Assembly: GCF_026104355.1 (NCBI RefSeq)
Contig: NZ_CP110535.1
Coordinates: 3,534,001 to 3,598,000 of the forward strand
DNA length: 64,000 nt
Direction: 5' to 3'
Origin: Halomonas sp. BDJS001
Lineage (GTDB): Bacteria; Pseudomonadota; Gammaproteobacteria; Pseudomonadales; Halomonadaceae
The position numbers and the translations under genes are program-made. Below the pieces are notes generated by a model. It saw only the letters and a program-made list of their open reading frames with translations. It did no database searches and was not told the origin of the DNA. Below are positions 1 to 6,942 of this stretch, in pieces (position 1 is the stretch's first letter; the number at the start of each line of letters is the position of its first letter).

Positions 1-121
1 GATTCGTTTTCATCCTGACTGGCCCGGCCTGATTCTCTCGGTGGTGTACCAAAAAGAGGGCAGCCGGGAAACACAGCTAACACTGACTAACTTCAGCCCA
101 AACGGGGGCGCGACGCCCTAA
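1..121 (+). CDS. C-terminal end of an unrecognised protein (partial)
   Basis: An open frame runs in from the left edge (first full codon at base 2) and gives 39 residues ending in NFSPNGGATP before the TAA at 119-121. I do not recognise the family from this tail. The next gene's ATG starts at the base after the stop, which suggests one transcript and coupled translation with the LysO-like exporter. Only the tail is visible, so no function is offered. Confidence 0.5.
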   Translation, partial: IRFHPDWPGLILSVVYQKEGSRETQLTLTNFSPNGGATP

Positions 122-1054
122 ATGTTTTCAGGTTTATTGATCGTTCTATTACCGCTTTTATTGGGCTACCTAGTTCGCGTCCGTTCCGTACAGTTACAAA
201 ACTTGATCAATCGAGCGGTTAATAGCTCGGTCTATCTTATTCTACTGTTCATGGGCATAAGCCTTGCCGGCCTGGAGAATCTGTCTAGTCAGCTTTCACG
301 CTTGGGCGGCAACGCCTTGCTGCTGTTTAGCATTACCACGCTGTTTAATTTAGCAGCGCTATGGTGGCTATCGCGCCGTTTAACGCTTAAGGCAGGCAAC
401 TCGCCGGTGGTCAAAGACGCCCCCACCAGCAAGCTGGCGGCCATGCAGGGGTCGCTGCTGTTGGTCGCCGTGGTGGCTGGGGGTGTGATCACTGGCCTGC
501 TGCTTGGGCCACACCTGGGTGAAAGGCTTTTCAACAGCGCAGATTTACTGGCCGAATGGGTGCTCTACCTGCTGCTAGCCCTGATCGGCTGCCAGTTACG
601 CAACTCCGGTATGCCACTCAGGCAGATCTTACTCAACCGCATGGGCCTGTCGATTGCAGTAACGCTGGCAATAAGTTCGCTGCTAGCAGGCTTGGCTGCC
701 GCCCCACTGCTCTCATTAAGCTGGAACGAAGGCCTGGCAATGGCATCAGGCTTTGGTTGGTACTCACTCTCGGCTATCTTGATTGGCGACCAGCTTGGCC
801 CGTTGATGGGCGGCGTGGCGTTCTTCAACGACCTGACTCGGGAGCTGTTGGCGTTTATCCTGATTCCGCTGGTAATTCATCGCCATACCGCCCTGGCGAT
901 TGGCTACGGCGGCGCCACCTCCATGGATTTCACTCTGCCCGTTATTCAGCAGCACGGCGGCGTGGCCTGCGTGCCCATTGCCGTGGTCAGCGGGTTTATC
1001 CTTTCACTGCTTTCCCCGCCGCTGATTCTGTTTTTTCTTTCGCTGTCGGGTTAG
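122..1054 (+). CDS. lysO: LysO family lysine exporter (YbjE-like)
   Basis: A 310-residue, very hydrophobic inner-membrane protein with roughly eight membrane segments. The order of segments and the stretch MGISLAGLENL near residues 43-53 fit the LysO/YbjE (DUF340) family, which exports L-lysine and toxic analogues such as thialysine in E. coli. Length is close to the E. coli protein (about 300 residues). The ATG abuts the stop of the preceding gene with no obvious strong ribosome site, so translation may depend on the upstream gene. Substrate is inferred from family only. Confidence 0.75.
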   Translation: MFSGLLIVLLPLLLGYLVRVRSVQLQNLINRAVNSSVYLILLFMGISLAGLENLSSQLSRLGGNALLLFSITTLFNLAALWWLSRRLTLKAGNSPVVKDAPTSKLAAMQGSLLLVAVVAGGVITGLLLGPHLGERLFNSADLLAEWVLYLLLALIGCQLRNSGMPLRQILLNRMGLSIAVTLAISSLLAGLAAAPLLSLSWNEGLAMASGFGWYSLSAILIGDQLGPLMGGVAFFNDLTRELLAFILIPLVIHRHTALAIGYGGATSMDFTLPVIQQHGGVACVPIAVVSGFILSLLSPPLILFFLSLSG

Positions 1055-1138
1055 CGGTAACGGGCGTTCATTGGTTAGGATAAACGGCATTGCTGGAGAT
1101 ATAAAAACTTTTACCCCCCCCCAGGATGCCCACTCCCC

Positions 1139-2368
1139 ATGCTCAACGGAATCTGGTTAAGCTTCTTTATCGCTGCGTTTGCGGCATCGCTCTGGCAGTG
1201 GTTGGTAGGTGGCGATAGCGAGGTCTTTGCCCGTCTGGTGCAGTCACTGTTCGATATGGCGAAGGTAAGCGTCGATATCATTCTGGTGCTGCTGGGCACC
1301 ATGACGCTATGGCTGGGGTTTCTTTCGATTGCCGAAAAGGCGGGCTTGATTCGTTTGCTAGGGCGGGTGCTCGACCCGCTGTTCTGTCGCTTGATGCCAG
1401 AGGTTCCCCGCGGCCACCCCGCTATGGGGCTAATCAGTATGAACTTCGCGGCGAATATCCTGGGCCTGGATAACGCCGCCACGCCGATTGGCATCAAGGC
1501 GATGCACTCGCTGCAAAGCCTTAACCCCAGCGGTGAGACCGCCAGCAACGCGCAAATTCTGTTTTTGGTGCTTAATACCTCGTCGCTCACGCTACTGCCG
1601 GTAACGATTTTTATGTACCGCGCCCAGCAAGGCGCCGCTGATCCCACGCTGGTCTTCTTACCTATTCTGCTGGCGACAACCGCCTCCAGCCTGGCGGGGC
1701 TTTTGGCGGTGGCGGTGATGCAACGCTTAAAACTCTGGCAGCCCGTGGTGCTAGCCTATTTAGCGATTGCGGCACTTGCGATGGGGCTACTGATCACCAC
1801 GCTGGCCGGCATGTCCGCTCAGGCGCTTGCAGCGGCCTCTACGCTAGTTGGTAACCTGACGCTATTTAGCATCGTGATGATGTTTTTAGTGGTCGGGGCG
1901 TTACGGGGTGTAAGGGTATATGACGCCTTTATTGAAGGCGCCAAAGAGGGGCTGAGTTTTACCATCACGTTGCTGCCTTATTTGATCGCTATGCTGGTGG
2001 CGGTCGGCGTACTGCGCGCCAGCGGCGTGTTAGACGCTGGCTTAGGCGGTATTCGCTGGATAATAGAAAGCTTTGGCTGGGACACCCGCTTTGTGGACGC
2101 CCTGCCCACCGCTTTTGTGAAACCACTTTCCGGCAGCGGCGCCCGCGCCATGATGATTGAAACCATGAACACCTTCGGTGTCGATAGCTTCCCAGGCCTG
2201 CTCGCGGCCACCATGCAAGGCAGTACCGAAACCACCTTTTATGTGCTGGCGGTTTACTTCGGCGCCGTGGGCATTACCCGTATTCGTCACGGTTTAGGCT
2301 GCGCCTTAATAGCAGACGCTGCGGGCATCATCACGGCCATTTTAGTGTGCTACTGGTTCTTTGGGTGA
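1139..2368 (+). CDS. SpmA/SpmB-like nucleoside recognition domain membrane protein
   Basis: A 409-residue polytopic membrane protein joining two halves. Residues about 40-220 resemble SpmA (NFAANILGLDNAATPIGIKA, then QILFLVLNTSSLTLLP), and residues about 240-409 resemble SpmB (LPYLIAMLVAVGVL, then QGSTETTFYVLAVYFGAVG). In spore formers these are separate spore-maturation proteins; in Gram-negative bacteria the fused form is common and its role is unknown, perhaps transport. An AGGA lies about 12 bases before the ATG. It follows lysO by 84 bases on the same strand, so cotranscription is possible. Confidence 0.75.
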   Translation: MLNGIWLSFFIAAFAASLWQWLVGGDSEVFARLVQSLFDMAKVSVDIILVLLGTMTLWLGFLSIAEKAGLIRLLGRVLDPLFCRLMPEVPRGHPAMGLISMNFAANILGLDNAATPIGIKAMHSLQSLNPSGETASNAQILFLVLNTSSLTLLPVTIFMYRAQQGAADPTLVFLPILLATTASSLAGLLAVAVMQRLKLWQPVVLAYLAIAALAMGLLITTLAGMSAQALAAASTLVGNLTLFSIVMMFLVVGALRGVRVYDAFIEGAKEGLSFTITLLPYLIAMLVAVGVLRASGVLDAGLGGIRWIIESFGWDTRFVDALPTAFVKPLSGSGARAMMIETMNTFGVDSFPGLLAATMQGSTETTFYVLAVYFGAVGITRIRHGLGCALIADAAGIITAILVCYWFFG

Positions 2369-2524
2369 ACCGTGGGTCAGTAGCTTTCGTTCATGGCGCA
2401 CAGCGTCTACTTTTTAGGTGTCTAAAGGTTTGCAGGCAGCAGACCAGTAGCCTATTAAGCAAGGGTGTGTATTTAAGCAGCCGTTGCTCCCAGGTGTTAA
2501 CCGCCCAAGGATGAAAGGTGAAAT

Positions 2525-3391
2525 ATGGCAGGCGCCAGCACAATGTTGATTGCGCTCGCCGCTTTTTTCTGGGGAATTTCCGGAGGAATCGCGGGCATTC
2601 TGTTAGACAGCGGTTGGGATCCGGCTGTCGTGTCATTTTATCGAGGATTTGTAGGACTTTTCTTCGCGCTTGTTTGGCTACTGTTTCAGCGTCGGCATAG
2701 CGGGCTGAACAGCAGGCAGCTTTGGTTCTGGTCGGTGGTGGCTGGCCTTGGCGTGGCAGGTAACTTCACGTTCTATTTTCTTAGTATTGAGTATGGCAAT
2801 GTGGCGGTCGCGGCCACCTTGATGTACTGCGCTCCGGTGTTTGTCTATCTCGTTTCATTTGCCCTTAAGCTTGAGCGCCCTACCGCTGCCAAGTGGCTGG
2901 CCATCGCGATGGTAATGGTGGGGGTGGTACTGTTAACCAAGCTCTATGCCATTGGCGCCAGCGGGCTATCGCTCATTGGTGTAGGTGCGGGTCTGCTTGC
3001 CGGGCTCTCTTATGCGTTGTTCATTTTTGGCTTTAAGTATGCTGCCCCCCATGGCAGTCCATCCGCTATTCTCATGATTGCCTTCACCGTATTAGCAATA
3101 ACGCTGCTGCTACCAGCGGATATTCCCCAGGTGATCCGCGTTATTAACGCCCCGGCGCTGCCGCTGTTTGTAGCGCTGGGTATTCTGGGCGCGGGCCTCT
3201 CATTCCTGCTTTATGTGGTCGGCATTAAACATGCGGCGCCAGCGTTAGCCTCCATGGTGGCCATGGTGGAGCCGGTCACCGCTACCCTGTTTGGGGTAGC
3301 GGTGTTAAACGAAAGCCTAAGCGTTATACAAATGGTCGGTATGGGGATCATCTTGTTAACCGTCACCGCGCTGAGCGTTTCGTCCCGCTGA
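2525..3391 (+). CDS. EamA-type drug/metabolite (DMT) exporter
   Basis: A 288-residue inner-membrane protein with ten predicted hydrophobic segments arranged as two EamA repeats (about 5-140 and 150-285). Typical motifs are FWGISGGIAG near the N terminus and MVEPVTATLFGVAVLNE near the C terminus. DMT proteins of this kind usually export amino acids or other small metabolites; the substrate cannot be read here. The ATG is preceded by AAAGGTG. It converges on the asparaginase gene with only 5 bases between the two stops. Confidence 0.8.
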   Translation: MAGASTMLIALAAFFWGISGGIAGILLDSGWDPAVVSFYRGFVGLFFALVWLLFQRRHSGLNSRQLWFWSVVAGLGVAGNFTFYFLSIEYGNVAVAATLMYCAPVFVYLVSFALKLERPTAAKWLAIAMVMVGVVLLTKLYAIGASGLSLIGVGAGLLAGLSYALFIFGFKYAAPHGSPSAILMIAFTVLAITLLLPADIPQVIRVINAPALPLFVALGILGAGLSFLLYVVGIKHAAPALASMVAMVEPVTATLFGVAVLNESLSVIQMVGMGIILLTVTALSVSSR

Positions 3392-3396
3392 TAAGC

Positions 3397-4410
3397 TTAA
3401 CGGCTACACTCACCGCGCATGGGCGCGCTCAATGCCTTGCGCAGCGCTGGCCCCACCAATCCTTGCCCAATTAACACCGTGAGCTTCGTGATGGCGGCTT
3501 CCAGAATAATATCGCTGCTGGCAATCACACCCGCTTGATTAAGTGCTGCACCGCTGGCGTAGGCGCCTTGCACTACCTCGCCTTGGCCACACTGGGTGAC
3601 GTTAAGCAGCGCGACGCCTCGCTCGTTAGCCGTCTTCAAGGCATTAAGCAGTTCGCCTTCAAAGCTAAGCGGGTTGCCAACCCCGTAGCTATACAGCACC
3701 AGCCCTTTTAGCATTTTATCCTCCAGCAGCGCCTTGGCACGGCGCAGTGACATCCCTGGATGCAGAGGCAGTACCGCCACAGCCTCATCGTCCACCTCAA
3801 TAGGTACAAAATTCGGTTTACCGCTAAGCAGCGCCGAAGGTTGGGGAAAACTAATGCCAATGCCAAGCTCGGCAAGCCAAGGGAAGTTGGGTGAATCGAA
3901 GGCATCTAAGCCTTGAGTGCGCACCTTGCGGGCTCGGTTACCGCGCAACAGTCGATCGTGAAACGCCAGGGTGACTTCGCAAGGTGTCGCGGGGTGAGCT
4001 GCAAGCTGCAGAGCGCTGACCACATTGTTCAGCGCATCGCTTCTTGGCTCACACAATGGAATTTGGGAGCCGGTAAAGATCACCGGCTTGTTCAACGTAC
4101 CGAGCATAAACGAAAGCGCCGCGGCGCTGTAAGCCATAGTATCGGTGCCATGAAGCACGACAAAGGCATCATAAGCCTGCCAGTGCGTTTCCAATGCTGC
4201 CACCAAACGATTCCACGCCTCGGGCATTAACTCGGAGCTATCAATCAGCGGCTGCATCTCAATCACATCAAACGCTGGCAGCCGGTAAGGGTCTCCCAGC
4301 GCTAGGTGCGCCGCCAGGCGTTCGGCCAGCCCCGCGCAAGGTATATAACCTTGTGGCGATGGCTGCATACCAATCGTCCCACCGGTATAGAGCATCAGTA
4401 CGCGGGGCAT
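3397..4410 (-). CDS. ansA: Type I L-asparaginase
   Basis: A 337-residue cytoplasmic asparaginase without a signal peptide, hydrolysing asparagine to aspartate and ammonia. The two catalytic threonine motifs are present: TGGTIG (T12) and HGTDTM (T89, D90), with the substrate-binding serine in IDSSE (S59). Lack of an export signal and overall length match the type I (AnsA) enzyme rather than periplasmic type II. It lies 37 bases downstream of an alanine/glycine:cation symporter gene on the same strand, so uptake and deamidation of amino acids may be coexpressed. Confidence 0.88.
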   Translation of the reverse strand: MPRVLMLYTGGTIGMQPSPQGYIPCAGLAERLAAHLALGDPYRLPAFDVIEMQPLIDSSELMPEAWNRLVAALETHWQAYDAFVVLHGTDTMAYSAAALSFMLGTLNKPVIFTGSQIPLCEPRSDALNNVVSALQLAAHPATPCEVTLAFHDRLLRGNRARKVRTQGLDAFDSPNFPWLAELGIGISFPQPSALLSGKPNFVPIEVDDEAVAVLPLHPGMSLRRAKALLEDKMLKGLVLYSYGVGNPLSFEGELLNALKTANERGVALLNVTQCGQGEVVQGAYASGAALNQAGVIASSDIILEAAITKLTVLIGQGLVGPALRKALSAPMRGECSR

Positions 4411-4447
4411 GGGCGCTCCTCCTTATCGGTGCAGTCTAGGTAACTGC

Positions 4448-5911
4448 TTACTTCGCAGGCGCGCCTTCAAGGCGCTGTTTTAACGCTTCAGCCTCTTTGG
4501 GCTCTAGCTCCCAGGCTTTCGGATCCAGGTCGAGATCGGGATGCTGGTTGGCATCAAAAATCGGCTGTTTGATGCCCTGCCGACGCTGCACATCGAAGTC
4601 TTTCAAAATGCGCAGACCACACTTGAACAGCATGATCAACGCGATCAGGTTGACCACCGCCAGCAGACCCATGGTGACATCAGCAAAACCAAACACGGTG
4701 CCCAAATCGGTCGTCGCCCCCCAACAAACCAGCAGCACGATAGCCACACGGAAAGCGTTAAAGAGGTTCTGGTTGTCGCGGCTGAAGAAGTTAAGGCTGT
4801 TCTCGCCAAGGTAGTAGTTGTAGAGAATGGTACTGAAAGCAAATAGCAGCAGTGCCAAGCTGACAAAAGTACGCCCCCACTCCCCCACATGGTCGGCCAG
4901 TGCAGCCTGTGTCAGAGCGATGCCCTCAACGCCAGCGCCCGCTGAGGGATCATAAGCGCCGCTAAGCAGAATCAAAAACGCCGTGGCCGAACAGATAATC
5001 ACCGTATCGATAAAGACTGAGAATGCCTGTACGATGCCTTGGTTGGCCGGGTGTGGCACGTAGGCAACAGCGGCAACGTTGGGCGCACTGCCCAGGCCCG
5101 CTTCGTTAGAGAACAAACCCCGTTTTAAGCCCATCATAATCGCCGCGCCGATACCGCCACCAATCAACGGCTCAAGGCCGAAGGCACTCTTCACAATCAA
5201 CGTAATCACACCAGGGATTTCGCTAATATTCATGGCGATAACCAGCAGCGCAATGGCGATATAGCTCACCGCCATAAAGGGTACGAGAAACTCAGATATA
5301 CGCGCAATACGCTTGATACCGCCGAAGATAATCAGCCCTACCAGCATCGCCAGAGCAATACCGCTATACAGCACCGGCACGCCGAAAGCATCGCCGAAAG
5401 AGGTTGCCACCGCATAGGATTGCAGCGCGGTAAAGGCAAAACCGAAGGTCAACAGTAATAGTACCGAATAAAAAGCCGCTAGCCAGCGCCACTGTTTTCC
5501 CAGTCCTTTAACAATGTAGTACGCCGGGCCGCCGCGGTAAGTACCGTCGCCTTCGGCCTCTTTATAGGTCTGCGCCAGGGTGCACTCCAAAAAGCTGGTA
5601 GCCATACCCATTAAACCCACCAGCCACATCCAGAAAATCGCCCCTGGGCCACCCAGCGTAATCGCCACCGCTACACCGGCGATGTTGCCGCCACCGACAC
5701 GCCCGGCAACCGAAAGCACCAGCGCCTGGAACGAGCTTAAATGGCCGTGTTTATTACGCTTAAAGGCTTGTCCGGAACCGAGGATACGAAACATCTCACC
5801 AAAATAGCGAAACTGCACAAAGCGGGACGCAACGGTAAAACCGATGCCAACCCCCACCAGCAGCACTAGCAGAACCTTTCCCCACAGGAGGTCATTGAGC
5901 ATATCGAGCAT
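4448..5911 (-). CDS. Alanine/glycine:cation symporter (AGCS family)
   Basis: A 487-residue sodium- or proton-coupled amino-acid transporter. Family signatures are GGGNIAGVAVAITLGGPGAIFWMW and FSNEAGLGSAPNVAAVAY, the latter being the conserved AGCS core helix. A GGAGAG ribosome site precedes the ATG. The C terminus carries a charged cytosolic tail of about 50 residues. Upstream is a 332-base region with short direct repeats that could control this gene. The ansA gene follows on the same strand. Confidence 0.88.
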   Translation of the reverse strand: MLDMLNDLLWGKVLLVLLVGVGIGFTVASRFVQFRYFGEMFRILGSGQAFKRNKHGHLSSFQALVLSVAGRVGGGNIAGVAVAITLGGPGAIFWMWLVGLMGMATSFLECTLAQTYKEAEGDGTYRGGPAYYIVKGLGKQWRWLAAFYSVLLLLTFGFAFTALQSYAVATSFGDAFGVPVLYSGIALAMLVGLIIFGGIKRIARISEFLVPFMAVSYIAIALLVIAMNISEIPGVITLIVKSAFGLEPLIGGGIGAAIMMGLKRGLFSNEAGLGSAPNVAAVAYVPHPANQGIVQAFSVFIDTVIICSATAFLILLSGAYDPSAGAGVEGIALTQAALADHVGEWGRTFVSLALLLFAFSTILYNYYLGENSLNFFSRDNQNLFNAFRVAIVLLVCWGATTDLGTVFGFADVTMGLLAVVNLIALIMLFKCGLRILKDFDVQRRQGIKQPIFDANQHPDLDLDPKAWELEPKEAEALKQRLEGAPAK

Positions 5912-6243
5912 GTGATTCTCTCCGCGTTTTTATATTAGCGTTATGTTGGAATTCGCGTCGTTGCTATCGCGCTTTTGGAATTCGCGCCGCGGAGAATGTT
6001 TTACCAAGCGTGGGGCAGGATTAAATTTGGCGCAGCGTTGCAGTTGTATGCACTCACTGCATCAGCGGGTGCATCAGAGTGCATCAGGCGTATGCAGCCC
6101 CGCGAGATGATGAGCGCTAGTGAGATGCACCGAGCAGTCATCTGCTGGTGTTATTGCTATGCCCGCTTGAGGAGATGCACATATTGATGTTAAATAACAT
6201 CAATATTGATGCAAGCTAGTGAACGGCTAGACAGGAATGAACG
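5912..6243. promoter_or_regulatory. Intergenic region with two repeat families, between the AGCS gene and vapB
   Basis: No convincing gene. It holds a 12-base direct repeat TTGGAATTCGCG at 5946-5957 and 5975-5986, three copies of TGCATCAG at 6058-6065, 6070-6077 and 6080-6087 (a fourth lies at 6862-6869 after vapC), and the palindrome described separately. The repeats lie within about 180 bases of the AGCS start, and could bind regulators of either diverging unit. Confidence 0.5.
6181..6206. promoter_or_regulatory. 26-bp perfect palindrome, probable VapBC operator
   Basis: Two perfect 12-base arms (left arm ATATTGATGTTA) are separated by AA, 37 bases before the vapB ATG. The half-site ATATTGATG is repeated once more directly downstream at 6203-6211. 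VapB antitoxins usually bind such inverted repeats at their own promoter, with VapC as corepressor, so this is the likely autoregulatory site. Confidence 0.65.
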
Positions 6244-6453
6244 ATGCGAACCACTGTTACCATTGACGATGAGTTGTACGAGCAAGCATTGGCGTTTGCC
6301 GAGCCCGGAATGGATAAACCATCAGACCTCTTTCGCGAGGCCATGAAGACCTATGTCCGCATACAAGCCGGTCGGCGCCTTGCAGCCTTAGGCGGGACTG
6401 CGCCAGAGATGCCCGACATACCCCGCCGACGCGAGGAGCCTTCAACGCAATGA
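6244..6453 (+). CDS. vapB: VapB-type antitoxin
   Basis: A 69-residue protein whose first 40 residues (MRTTVTIDDELYEQALAFAE) form a ribbon-helix-helix type DNA-binding region of the VapB/DUF2191 kind. The proline- and charge-rich tail would wrap around and block the toxin. Its stop overlaps the toxin start as ATGA, the usual arrangement for coupled toxin-antitoxin genes. Autoregulation through the palindrome at 6181-6206 is inferred. Confidence 0.82.
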   Translation: MRTTVTIDDELYEQALAFAEPGMDKPSDLFREAMKTYVRIQAGRRLAALGGTAPEMPDIPRRREEPSTQ

Positions 6454-6830
6454 GCGTGCTAGTCGACACATCGGTCTGGGTGGATCATTTCAGAAAACGA
6501 AACGATGCCCTGGTCGAATTGATCGAAAAGGATCTTGTACTCAACCACCCAATGGTTTTGGTTGAACTAGCCTGCGGCACACCCCCTTCCCCACGCATCC
6601 AAACGTTAGAAAGTGTTGCCCTCTTGCGGTCATGTCAGCAAGCTAGCTTGTCGGAAGTGATGGATTTCATCGAACGCGAAAAGCTCTATGGCCTGGGATG
6701 CGGTTTAGTCGATATGTGCTTGCTTGCCTCTACACTCATCACGCCCGATACGCAGCTATGGACACTGGATAGACGCCTTGCGGATATGGCGGGAAAATTC
6801 GCTGCGGCCTACCATGTGGCTGTGCATTGA
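6450..6830 (+). CDS. vapC: VapC-type PIN domain ribonuclease toxin
   Basis: A 126-residue PIN domain protein. The four acidic metal-binding residues are all visible: D6 (LVDTSVWVD), E39 (VLVELACG), D88 (GLVDMCLLA) and D107 (WTLDRRLA). An intact active site suggests a functional RNase, typically cutting tRNA or rRNA when released from VapB. It overlaps vapB by four bases. The specific RNA target cannot be told from sequence. Confidence 0.87.
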   Translation: MSVLVDTSVWVDHFRKRNDALVELIEKDLVLNHPMVLVELACGTPPSPRIQTLESVALLRSCQQASLSEVMDFIEREKLYGLGCGLVDMCLLASTLITPDTQLWTLDRRLADMAGKFAAAYHVAVH

Positions 6831-6885
6831 GGGCTAATCAGTGTGCAGTTGTTACCCTCTCTGCATCAGCGATGAGCATCGAATA

Positions 6886-6918
6886 AACGGTGCGTACTTT
6901 TTAAAGCTGCGCACCGTT
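6886..6918 (-). terminator. Possible terminator after the OsmC-YcaO gene
   Basis: A 9-base-pair stem (AACGGTGCG / CGCACCGTT) with a 15-base loop between vapC and the convergent OsmC-YcaO gene. On the minus strand it is followed by TTATTC, a weak T-tract. It could also slow plus-strand transcripts from vapC. Confidence 0.35.
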
Positions 6919-6942
6919 GCATTGGTGAGAATCAATAAACGT

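Noticed and set aside
556..1083. A 175-residue plus-strand frame within lysO
   Set aside because: Shadow frame; lysO hydrophobic pattern is continuous through the same DNA.
5975..6187. A 70-codon frame in the AGCS-vapB gap
   Set aside because: Runs through the repeat clusters, has no ribosome site and ends within the vapB palindrome; probably chance.
6058..6869. TGCATCAG repeats as a CRISPR array
   Set aside because: The repeat is only eight bases, spacers are two to four bases, and there are no cas genes.
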